Of a DNA stretch of 11,140 nucleotides, positions 1 through 5,784 are shown piece after piece. This stretch comes from Ruminococcaceae bacterium UBA1865 (GTDB lineage Bacteria; Bacillota; Clostridia; Oscillospirales; Acutalibacteraceae), in contig DDHX01000005.1 in the NCBI GenBank assembly GCA_002338255.1, positions 4,223-15,362 on the forward strand. Reading direction: 5' to 3'. The notes below the pieces were generated by a model, which did not search any database, was not told the DNA's origin, and saw only the letters and a list, made by a program, of their open reading frames with translations. The position numbers and the translations under genes are program-made. How positions within the stretch are numbered: the stretch's first letter is position 1; every line of letters starts with the position of its first letter.

Positions 1-2
1 AA

Positions 3-1058
3 ATTGCGCAGGCGGAACAGGCTCTTGTCACGAACGGCCTGCCGGTTTCTGAAATCCAGCGCCTTTGCGATGTGCACGCGGCTGTGTTCAAAGGCTCTAT
101 CGAGGAAATTCATCAGCCGTCCGACCCGTCGGAGATTCTCGGACATCCGGTCAACACCCTCAAACGTGAAAACAGGGCCATTGAAAAATTGATCGCAGAG
201 ATTCGCGAAGAGATCGCCCAATCGTCCGGCGGCAAAGATGTGGAAACCGCTCTCGGGCGGCTGACCGAAATCGACCGCCATTATCTGAAAAAAGAAAACC
301 TTCTCTTCCCCTATTTGGAACAGTATGGCATTACCGCCCCGCCAAAAGTAATGTGGGGCGTGGACGACGAAATTCGCGCGCAGCTCAAAGAAATAAAAGC
401 GCGGATTAAAACAACCGATCCCTCGCAGTTAAAAAGACCAATTGAGGAACTGATTGCAAAAATCAGTGAGATGATTTTTAAAGAAGAGAACATCATGCTT
501 CCAATGCTGCTTGAAAACCTGACACAGGACGAGTGGAAGCGCATTGCCGAGGAAAGCGGTGAACTTGGCTATTGCTTGATTGACCGCGTGCCTGACTGGT
601 CACCGGCCGCGAAAAAAGAAAACGAAACCGTGCAACAGGAAAAATCTGCACCGGGTGTCATTACCCTGCCGACCGGAGTGCTGAAAGCCGAAGAGCTTGT
701 GCGAATGCTCAATACCCTGCCCATCGATATTACCTTTGTGGACAAGGATGACACCGTAAAATATTTTTCGCAGGGATCAGAACGCGTCTTTCCCCGTACA
801 AAAGCGATTATCGGTAGAAAGGTTTCCAATTGCCATCCCCCGGCAAGCGTGCACATCGTAGAAAAGCTCATAGAGGATTTCAAAACCGGACGGAAGGAGA
901 GCGAAGATTTCTGGATTGACATGGGCGAAAAATACATCCTCATCCGGTATTTTGCCGTGCGCAGTGAAAAGGGCGAGTATCTTGGAGTGCTGGAAGTGAC
1001 CCAGAATATCCGGCCTATCCAAGAGATCAAAGGTGAAAAGCGCCTGGTTTCAGAGTAA
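3..1058 (+). CDS. DUF438 / hemerythrin HHE / PAS domain protein, 5' end missing
   Basis: The reading frame is open from base 3, and the first in-frame start (GTG at 72) lies inside a conserved motif, so the gene begins upstream of the window; 351 residues are visible. Residues 1-45 match the end of a DUF438 domain (LCDVHAAVFKGSIEEIH). A hemerythrin-like four-helix part follows, with H48, HYLKKENLLFPYLE and FKEENIMLPM. Residues about 225-350 form a PAS-type domain with LPIDITFVDKDD, the NCHPP motif and a C-terminal VLEVTQNI strand. The family usually carries a diiron or other metal site plus a PAS sensor, so a cytosolic redox or gas sensor is likely, but its output is unknown. The position that is often His in the third helix reads GVDDEIR here. 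The cupin gene follows 32 nt downstream, probably in the same operon. The family call is confident; the function is inferred. Confidence 0.9.
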   Translation: MAQAEQALVTNGLPVSEIQRLCDVHAAVFKGSIEEIHQPSDPSEILGHPVNTLKRENRAIEKLIAEIREEIAQSSGGKDVETALGRLTEIDRHYLKKENLLFPYLEQYGITAPPKVMWGVDDEIRAQLKEIKARIKTTDPSQLKRPIEELIAKISEMIFKEENIMLPMLLENLTQDEWKRIAEESGELGYCLIDRVPDWSPAAKKENETVQQEKSAPGVITLPTGVLKAEELVRMLNTLPIDITFVDKDDTVKYFSQGSERVFPRTKAIIGRKVSNCHPPASVHIVEKLIEDFKTGRKESEDFWIDMGEKYILIRYFAVRSEKGEYLGVLEVTQNIRPIQEIKGEKRLVSE

Positions 1059-1090
1059 CACAAGAATTTTTTTTAAAGGTGGTTTACAGT

Positions 1091-1432
1091 ATGGAGACAC
1101 ATTATTTGAAAAACATTGAATTTAAAAGCGAATTGGAGTTACCCGCGCTGGTTGAATACCAGCAGGGACAGGTTGTGAGCCGGACTCTTGCGCAGAACAA
1201 AGCCGTGAGCATCACCCTGTTCGCATTTGATGAAAACGAAGAGATCAGTTCGCACTCATCGGATGGCGACGCAATGGTGACCGTCCTTGAAGGAACGGCG
1301 CATATTACCGTTGGGGGTCAGGAATTTTCACTAGCCGAAGGGAAAACCATTGTGATGCCGGCGGGAATTCCGCACGCTGTTGCGGCGGACGGGAGATTCA
1401 AGATGCTGCTTACGGTTGTATTTCCTCAGTAA
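1091..1432 (+). CDS. Small single-domain cupin protein
   Basis: A 113-residue protein with one cupin barrel. Cupin motif 1 spans roughly residues 52-75 (EEISSHSSDGDAMVTVLEG) and motif 2 roughly 88-100 (GKTIVMPAGIPHAV). Motif 1 keeps only one of the two usual histidines (HSS rather than HxH), while motif 2 keeps its histidine, so the metal site is reduced or altered. I chose ATG 1091 because AAAGGTGG at 1075-1082 is a ribosome binding site about 8 nt upstream; the GTG at 1079 overlaps that site. Small stand-alone cupins of this type are common in anaerobes beside ferredoxins and stress proteins, but their substrate is generally unknown. It sits between the DUF438 protein and the ferredoxin, same strand, with short gaps, so co-transcription is likely. 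No specific reaction can be assigned. Confidence 0.9.
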   Translation: METHYLKNIEFKSELELPALVEYQQGQVVSRTLAQNKAVSITLFAFDENEEISSHSSDGDAMVTVLEGTAHITVGGQEFSLAEGKTIVMPAGIPHAVAADGRFKMLLTVVFPQ

Positions 1433-1485
1433 TAAACATGTTTTTACATCAATTATTTGTTACAGTTTGAAAGGATGATAATCTT

Positions 1486-1674
1486 ATGAAAGCAAAACTT
1501 GACAGAAGCGGCTGTATTTCCTGCGGACTCTGCGCGGAAACGTGCCCGGAGGTTTTCCGGATAGCCGACGACGGGGTGGCGGAAGTTCATCAGGAAAATA
1601 TTCCGAAAGAGTCAGAGGATAAAGCCGTGGAAGCACAGGACGGATGCCCCGTTTCGGTAATCACAGTCGAATAG
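1486..1674 (+). CDS. Monocluster [4Fe-4S] ferredoxin
   Basis: A 62-residue acidic ferredoxin. Cysteines C10, C13 and C16 (CISCGLC) plus C54 in a CP motif near the C-terminus are the expected ligands of one [4Fe-4S] cluster, as in Thermotoga- or Pyrococcus-type ferredoxins. C20 is in the place where those proteins have one half of a disulfide, but no partner cysteine appears near residue 43. It should act as a small cytosolic low-potential electron carrier. AAGGA at 1471-1475 precedes the ATG by 10 nt. It is the last gene of the DUF438-cupin group and is followed by a clear terminator. It is a plausible electron donor to the reductases or hydrogenase encoded nearby, but that pairing is only inferred from position. 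Confidence 0.93.
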   Translation: MKAKLDRSGCISCGLCAETCPEVFRIADDGVAEVHQENIPKESEDKAVEAQDGCPVSVITVE

Positions 1675-1695
1675 AGACAGTTTAGTTAAGTAAAA

Positions 1696-1740
1696 AAAGC
1701 GGCGGCCTGCATGAAATCGGTTGCCGCTTTATTTTGTTTT
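1696..1740 (+). terminator. Rho-independent terminator after the ferredoxin gene
   Basis: AAAGCGGC (1696-1703) pairs with GCCGCTTT (1723-1730) across a 19-nt loop and is followed by ATTTTGTTTT. It lies 21 nt after the ferredoxin stop and separates the first operon from the operator-controlled hemerythrin-hydrogenase operon. Confidence 0.85.
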
Positions 1741-1805
1741 TAAACGGCGTCATCGCGATTAGCTTGAATGATACGAGCAACGCAAAAATGGGAAATATTT
1801 TCTCT

Positions 1806-1825
1806 GCTGTTGCAGATGCAACAGC
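1806..1825 (+). promoter_or_regulatory. Crp/Fnr-type operator, copy 1 (upstream of hemerythrin-hydrogenase)
   Basis: The sequence GCTGTTGCAGATGCAACAGC has perfect 9-bp arms around a 2-nt centre at 1815.5. It shares its core with three other copies at 8172, 8232 and 9613. Its centre is 41.5 bp upstream of the start predicted from the TATAAT at 1845-1850, which is the class II activator position. The likely binder is the Crp/Fnr protein encoded at 8904-9572. Confidence 0.85.
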
Positions 1826-1844
1826 GGTTTCATTGCGAACACAA

Positions 1845-1850
1845 TATAAT
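1845..1850 (+). promoter_or_regulatory. -10 box of the hemerythrin-hydrogenase promoter
   Basis: Perfect TATAAT, with transcription predicted to start near 1857. The -35 position (about 1822-1827, CAGCGG) has no resemblance to TTGACA, so the promoter should depend on an activator bound at 1806-1825. The leader to the start codon would be about 54 nt. Confidence 0.75.
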
Positions 1851-1910
1851 ATTGTCATAATATTTAGTACTGAATTGTCACCGTTATCAACGATGAAGGA
1901 GGACAGAATG

Positions 1911-2324
1911 ATGAGTAACCTGGATATGTTAAAAAATCAGCATGGTGAAGTTCTGACAATGATTGGAAATATTGACACTCTTATTATAACCGGACCTGAA
2001 GAGAAGGCAAATGAGATTGCTTACAATATCAACGCCTTGTCGGGAAAATTAAAAATGCATCTGATGTCGGAGGATCAATTCCTATACCCTGCGCTCATGC
2101 AAAGTAAGAATCAGGCAGTAAGGAATACATCACAAAATTTCAATGACGAGATGGGCAATCTTCTTGCGGGCTTGTTCAGTTCGTTTGTTCAACAATATAA
2201 CACACCTTTTAAAATTCTCCAAAGAAAAGACTATTTTACTGCGGACAGCGGAAAAATCTTCAGCCAAATTGAGGAAAGAATCCATCGGGAAGACATAAAA
2301 CTCTACCCATTGGTGGAAGATTGA
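1911..2324 (+). CDS. Hemerythrin-like (HHE) protein
   Basis: A 137-residue predicted four-helix protein. H11 (KNQHGE) and the motif HLMSEDQFLYP at about 49-59 are typical of hemerythrin HHE domains. The second half is degenerate: the equivalent motif reads RIHREDIKLYP, with Arg where the canonical ligand His stands and a His two residues later, and no clear His is seen in the third helix. It may therefore have an asymmetric or incomplete metal site. AGGAGG at 1897-1902 gives 8 nt spacing to ATG 1911; ATG 1908 (5 nt) is an alternative. The frame is open back to 1734, but that stretch holds the operator and promoter and is not coding. The hydrogenase gene starts 23 nt downstream, so the two should be co-transcribed. 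A role in O2 or NO binding or sensing is inferred from the family. Confidence 0.88.
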   Translation: MSNLDMLKNQHGEVLTMIGNIDTLIITGPEEKANEIAYNINALSGKLKMHLMSEDQFLYPALMQSKNQAVRNTSQNFNDEMGNLLAGLFSSFVQQYNTPFKILQRKDYFTADSGKIFSQIEERIHREDIKLYPLVED

Positions 2325-2347
2325 AGATTAGAGTGTGAGGTAAAAAA

Positions 2348-3601
2348 ATGAATCCATACGATGAACTTGATCTGAAGCTGAAAAAAGCGGGAATTAGCGA
2401 AATGCTTCAGAGTGTATCCGAGACGATTGAATCAAATGGCAACCCCGACGAAACTAAATTGCTAAATGCGCTTTTACACCCTGAAAAAGAACCTCTCATC
2501 ATAAAAAGCGGAACATGCGGAAGTTGCGTCGACGGTAAAGGCGCGTGCGAAGCTGCATGCCTTTTTGACGCGATCAAGCGCGATAAAAATAACAACGTCG
2601 TGATAACCGGTAATTGTACAGGTTGCGGCGAATGCGTCAACGTTTGCCCAGAGCATGCGCTCTCCGGACGCAAGGATTCACTTGCTGTACTTAATTTGCT
2701 TAAAGATAAAAAGTCACCGGTTTACGCCATGATTGCGCCTGCTTTTTCGGGGCAATTCAGTGCGGATGTAACATCCGGCAAGCTGAGAAGCGCTTTTAAA
2801 TACATGGGGTTTTACGGAATGGTTGAGGTGGCTCTGTTCGCCGATATTCTCACTTTGAAAGAAGCTCTCGAATTTGACCGTGAAATTCAAAATGATCAGG
2901 ACTTCCTGCATACAAGCTGCTGCTGCCCGTTATGGATTGCCCTCATTCGGAAATCCTACCAGACGATGATTCCCCACGTGCCGCCGTCTGTTTCTCCAAT
3001 GGTGGCCTGCGGCCGCTCTATTAAAAAAATTCACCCGGAAGCAAAAACTGTATTCATCGGCCCTTGTCTGGCAAAAAAGGCGGAAGCTCACGAACCGGAT
3101 ATCGCAGACTCTGTGGATTATGTTCTGACCTTTGAGGAGGTTTCGGAGCTTTTTACACTGATGGACATTCATCCCGGAAAATTTGAGGAAGACCAAAGCG
3201 ACCATTCTTCTAGAGCGGGGCGCATTTACGCAAGGGCATCGGGTGTCAGCGAAGCAGTGCAGGCGACGCTTGACCGGCTGCGGCCGGACAGAAAAATACC
3301 GCTGAAAGCCCGGCAGGCAGATGGTGTTGTTGACTGCAAAAAGCTTCTGAAAGACATTGCGGACGGAAACATTCACGCGAATTTTATCGAAGGAATGGGA
3401 TGCCGCGGCGGCTGCGTGGGCGGACCGAAGTCTCTAATCGACAAAGACGCCGCCCGCGAGGCGGTAAACCGCTATGGAGACGAAACCGACATCAAAACGC
3501 CGGCCGACAACCCGTATGTTTTGGAGTTACTTCATACGCTGGGCTATGAAACGGTGGAAAGCCTGCTTGACCGGGATAATAATTTCACTAGAATTCTATA
3601 A
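2348..3601 (+). CDS. Monomeric [FeFe]-hydrogenase with TSCCCP loop
   Basis: This 417-residue enzyme would interconvert H2 with protons and electrons. Residues 57-71 (C57, C60, C67, C71) and 90-100 (C90, C93, C96, C100) bind two [4Fe-4S] clusters for electron transfer. The H-cluster motifs are TSCCCPLW (189-196), GPCLAKKAE (238-246) and EGMGCRGGCVGG (348-359), giving likely ligands among C191-C193, C240, C352 and C356. The first motif has one cysteine more than the usual TSCCP, and the second has Gly where classic enzymes have Met (MPC); both features recall group B-like enzymes. No maturases are in the window. TGAGGT precedes the ATG by about 7 nt. It shares an operon and operator with the hemerythrin. 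The family is certain; whether it evolves hydrogen, takes it up or senses it is not. Confidence 0.93.
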   Translation: MNPYDELDLKLKKAGISEMLQSVSETIESNGNPDETKLLNALLHPEKEPLIIKSGTCGSCVDGKGACEAACLFDAIKRDKNNNVVITGNCTGCGECVNVCPEHALSGRKDSLAVLNLLKDKKSPVYAMIAPAFSGQFSADVTSGKLRSAFKYMGFYGMVEVALFADILTLKEALEFDREIQNDQDFLHTSCCCPLWIALIRKSYQTMIPHVPPSVSPMVACGRSIKKIHPEAKTVFIGPCLAKKAEAHEPDIADSVDYVLTFEEVSELFTLMDIHPGKFEEDQSDHSSRAGRIYARASGVSEAVQATLDRLRPDRKIPLKARQADGVVDCKKLLKDIADGNIHANFIEGMGCRGGCVGGPKSLIDKDAAREAVNRYGDETDIKTPADNPYVLELLHTLGYETVESLLDRDNNFTRIL

Positions 3602-3650
3602 ACAAATTTTTACAACTGTTTATTTTCACTGAACTATGCTATGCTAAATA

Positions 3651-3704
3651 CAAGCGACCACCTCCTATTGTAGGATAAATCTTACAGCAGGAGGTGGTCG
3701 CTTG
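3651..3704. repeat. 54-nt near-perfect palindrome in the convergent intergenic region
   Basis: Sixteen-bp perfect outer arms (3651-3666 and 3689-3704) enclose a second 8-bp stem (3669-3676 with 3679-3686, one G-T pair). Only the 3667/3688 (A-C) and 3668/3687 (T-G) positions interrupt symmetry. It lies 49 nt after the hydrogenase stop. No U-run follows on either strand, so it is not a standard terminator, though it may protect the transcript's 3' end. It could also be a small mobile-element (MITE-like) relic; I do not recognise it. The right arm contains AGGAGGTGG. The remaining 3705-3760 shows no convincing gene. Confidence 0.7.
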
Positions 3705-3751
3705 GTATATACGCACATAAGTGGTACTGGACACTCTGCCCGTATTGTGAT

Positions 3752-3794
3752 GAAAAACTAAGGTCACTGAAGAGCTGTAACCCAACAGTGACCT
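3752..3794 (-). terminator. Terminator of the minus-strand hcp operon
   Basis: On the minus strand AGGTCACTG (3794-3786) pairs with CAGTGACCT (3769-3761), followed by TAGTTTTT. It begins 12 nt beyond the stop codon at 3806. It may also slow plus-strand transcription coming from the hydrogenase gene. Confidence 0.8.
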
Positions 3795-3805
3795 AAAAGT
3801 GCTTC

Positions 3806-4504
3806 CTATTTTATTTTATCTCTGTAAAGCGTCATGATAGCGGGGAACTTGTTTTCAAGAACTAATCCGTGTCCAGGCGCAATCATTTGAATCGGCAAAT
3901 TCACCAAGTCTAAAACAATCTCTTTTTCTGCTTTCGAAGCAGGTTCAAATACTTTATCGTAATAGCGTTCTGCCGCATCCAGAAGCGTGTCCTCCGGGTA
4001 ATCATGGTCTACTGGAGGTTCCGCAGCCGCATACTGCCCAAACAGATCGTTGGGAAAAAGGATGTTGTTGGTGTTCCAGAAAGTAACCATGTTATCATCC
4101 CAATGCAGCCCCGGGGTCTCATAAAATGTGAACTTGTATTCTCCGCATTCAAGGGCTTCGCCGGTTTCCACAACTTGAAAATTGGCTTTTGGAAGTTCGC
4201 CGGTGAGACGCTTTTTACAGGCTGCCGTGCAGAAGATCGGAGTTTCGGGGTATCGTTGCAGTACATCTGGCAAGGCGCCGCTGTGGTCTTCTTCGGAATG
4301 ATTCAGAATAATTGCGTCCAGTGGCTTTTCCCCAATAATCGAAGCGATTTCCTCCGTTAGCATGGAAGCAGCCCTGTCGGGGAGAGTATCAATTAAAACG
4401 TTTGCTTCCCCCGTAATAAGGTAAGCTAAAAAAGAAAATTTCTTATCCGGCTTTATAATCGTTTTGCCGATCGCATAACATTGTTCTGATATTTTATACT
4501 TCAT
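3806..4504 (-). CDS. Flavodiiron-type metallo-beta-lactamase domain protein lacking flavodoxin
   Basis: A 232-residue protein equivalent to the di-iron half of flavodiiron proteins (FprA/ROO), which reduce NO or O2. The metal ligands are all visible: H69, E71, D73 and H74 in HSEEDHSG, H134 in GLHWDD, D153 in NDLFGQY and H212 in APGHG. Normal flavodiiron proteins are about 400 residues with a C-terminal FMN flavodoxin domain; this one stops at about 20 residues after H212. No frameshifted flavodoxin is seen downstream, where a terminator follows at once, so this looks like a genuine short form. It would need an external electron donor. AGGAGG 7 nt before ATG 4504 fixes the start. It is the last gene of the hcp operon, 71 nt after the hemerythrin gene. 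The di-iron oxidoreductase fold is confident; NO versus O2 as substrate is inferred. Confidence 0.9.
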   Translation of the reverse strand: MKYKISEQCYAIGKTIIKPDKKFSFLAYLITGEANVLIDTLPDRAASMLTEEIASIIGEKPLDAIILNHSEEDHSGALPDVLQRYPETPIFCTAACKKRLTGELPKANFQVVETGEALECGEYKFTFYETPGLHWDDNMVTFWNTNNILFPNDLFGQYAAAEPPVDHDYPEDTLLDAAERYYDKVFEPASKAEKEIVLDLVNLPIQMIAPGHGLVLENKFPAIMTLYRDKIK

Positions 4505-4538
4505 GATTTCGCCTCCTAAATGTATGATTATTCAAAAT

Positions 4539-4557
4539 ATTCATAGTTACTACGAAT
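4539..4557. promoter_or_regulatory. 19-nt dyad upstream of the flavodiiron-type gene
   Basis: ATTCATAGT and ACTACGAAT form 9-bp arms with one mismatch around a single base, in the 71-nt gap between the hemerythrin and flavodiiron-type genes. It differs from the TGTTGCA operator. It could be a binding site for another regulator or a weak RNA hairpin; no convincing promoter is seen beside it. Confidence 0.35.
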
Positions 4558-4575
4558 TTCATTTTGCCCCAAAAG

Positions 4576-5112
4576 CTATTCTTTAGCAGTGTAGGAATAC
4601 CGTTCCATGAAAAAGTCTTCGCGGTTCATTTTTTCCGCCAACTCAGTCATCTTCTGAACCACATCGGGATCAAGATTCTTTTCTGCATAGGGATATACAA
4701 CCGTATTTTCCTTTTCAATGTGACGCTCCAGCAAATTGCAGTAACCGACGGCGTTGGCGATGATGTCCAACATGCTCATGGTTGAACCGGTCTTTTCATA
4801 TTCGTCCAGAGCCTTTTCCAAATCCGTCACCAGAAGCCTTGCCCAATCGTGTTCCACCAACATGCCGTGCTGGACAAGGTTGACCGCAATGCCGCCCAAA
4901 CGATCGATCATTTCTTTGAACAGAATTTTTTCTTCTTTTCCATGATGATGTCCGTCCGCATAATCACGAATAAATTGAACCATACTGCGAAACTCCGCAA
5001 TAGGGATATTATGATTCTCCACGCAATTCGCGCATGTATTTCGAACATAGCCGCAGAAGCTTAAAATGCGGTCATGCTCTTCTTTCAGAGACTCGAAAAT
5101 TGTTGTACTCAT
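4576..5112 (-). CDS. Hemerythrin HHE domain protein
   Basis: A 178-residue predicted four-helix di-iron protein with a fuller ligand set than the hemerythrin at 1911. Candidate ligands are H13 (KEEHDRI), H56 and E60 (GHHHGKEEKILF), H82 or H88 (QHGMLVEHDW) and H131 and E135 (RHIEKENTVVYP). Three cysteines (C20, C27, C30) lie in the first helix-loop region, including a CxxC pair, which is less usual. Family members bind O2, NO or iron in the cytosol or repair damaged iron centres. The start ATG at 5112 is 3 nt after the stop of the upstream gene, and GAGGG about 8 nt upstream serves as ribosome binding site, so the two are tightly coupled. It belongs to the hcp operon. The exact ligand is inferred. 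Confidence 0.9.
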   Translation of the reverse strand: MSTTIFESLKEEHDRILSFCGYVRNTCANCVENHNIPIAEFRSMVQFIRDYADGHHHGKEEKILFKEMIDRLGGIAVNLVQHGMLVEHDWARLLVTDLEKALDEYEKTGSTMSMLDIIANAVGYCNLLERHIEKENTVVYPYAEKNLDPDVVQKMTELAEKMNREDFFMERYSYTAKE

Positions 5113-5115
5113 AAG

Positions 5116-5730
5116 TTACCCTCTTGAGATCCGGAATGTGCGGTTACCAAGCTGCTCAAACAAAACCGGTTTTTGAAACAGAAAACCTTTGACCCATTCG
5201 GCACGCAAACGATAAAAGACAGCTGCATCTGCGTCGAGTGCTTTCCAATATGTTTCGTGGATATTACCGACGTAATTCCAGACGACCTCGTCCTGACTTT
5301 CGGCCTGAACCTCTACTGCACTGTCGCATGGCATTCCGTCCAGAAGGGAATCGGTCATTTTTGTGTAAATCTGTGTACAGTCAGACTCCGGCGGGAGCGA
5401 TGCTCCTTTTTCCTGTCCATCCTTGTAAAACACAGACAAAATGTCCTTGATTCTTTCTTCATGGCCGCATAAAAGCTGTATTACCGCATAAGCCAAACGG
5501 CTTTCAACGCATGCAACATGCTCATTGAGCCAGCCGTGAATATTGGTTTCATCGACGATTTCTTCCAGTGAACCCTGTTCAAGTTCCCCGTATTTCTCAT
5601 TGATCTCCTGCCGCAGTCCTTCTTTCCACCCCTGCGATTCAGAAAGGGTCAGAACAGCCTGAACCAGAGATTCCTGCTCTTTTATTTTCTGATACATCCA
5701 CTCGTGGATAGGACCTAAAAATGCGCTCAT
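5116..5730 (-). CDS. Unrecognised 204-aa protein of the hcp operon
   Basis: I do not recognise a named domain. The protein is soluble, acidic and mostly helical in appearance, with no signal peptide or membrane segment. Visible features are an N-terminal FLGPIHEWMYQKIKEQE segment, histidines at 9, 65, 71, 90 and 158, cysteines at 73, 88, 118 and 135, and a C-terminal part rich in aromatics (NIHETYWKAL, VFYRLRAEWVKGF). These could bind a metal or heme, but no known ligand motif is present. AGGAGG 8 nt before ATG 5730 supports the start. It lies between hcp, from which it is separated by 54 nt containing a terminator-like hairpin, and the hemerythrin, only 3 nt away. Its position points to nitrosative or oxidative stress; its biochemical role is unknown. 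Confidence 0.85.
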   Translation of the reverse strand: MSAFLGPIHEWMYQKIKEQESLVQAVLTLSESQGWKEGLRQEINEKYGELEQGSLEEIVDETNIHGWLNEHVACVESRLAYAVIQLLCGHEERIKDILSVFYKDGQEKGASLPPESDCTQIYTKMTDSLLDGMPCDSAVEVQAESQDEVVWNYVGNIHETYWKALDADAAVFYRLRAEWVKGFLFQKPVLFEQLGNRTFRISRG

Positions 5731-5743
5731 TTTATATCCTCCT

Positions 5744-5778
5744 AAAAAGGAACCGGCGCGGTGTTACCGCACCGGTCC
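5744..5778 (-). terminator. Intra-operon terminator or attenuator after hcp
   Basis: On the minus strand GGACCGGTGCGG pairs with CCGCGCCGGTTCC (12 bp, one bulged T and one G-U) around a 5-nt loop and is followed directly by TTTTT, then the AGGAGG of the next gene. It begins 7 nt after the hcp stop. It would let most transcripts end after hcp, with read-through for the three downstream genes. Confidence 0.75.
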
Positions 5779-5784
5779 TACCGT

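Noticed and set aside
569..1063. 164-codon open frame on the minus strand opposite the DUF438 gene
   Set aside because: It is antisense to a clearly conserved PAS/HHE protein, has no recognisable motif and no separate promoter or neighbours.
1734..1907. In-frame extension of the hemerythrin gene upstream to a TTG at 1734
   Set aside because: This stretch contains the terminator's T-run, the operator and the TATAAT box, and a strong AGGAGG sits just before ATG 1908/1911.
2930..3376. 148-codon open frame on the minus strand opposite the hydrogenase
   Set aside because: It covers the conserved H-cluster motifs of the real gene in antisense and encodes nothing recognisable.
3702..3761. TTG-started 19-codon peptide after AGGAGGTGG in the palindrome
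   Set aside because: It is too short and featureless to support; the ribosome-binding-like sequence may simply be part of the palindrome.
5512..5519. TGCAACAT half-site resembling the regulon operator
   Set aside because: It lies inside the 204-aa gene and lacks the opposing half, so it is probably chance.
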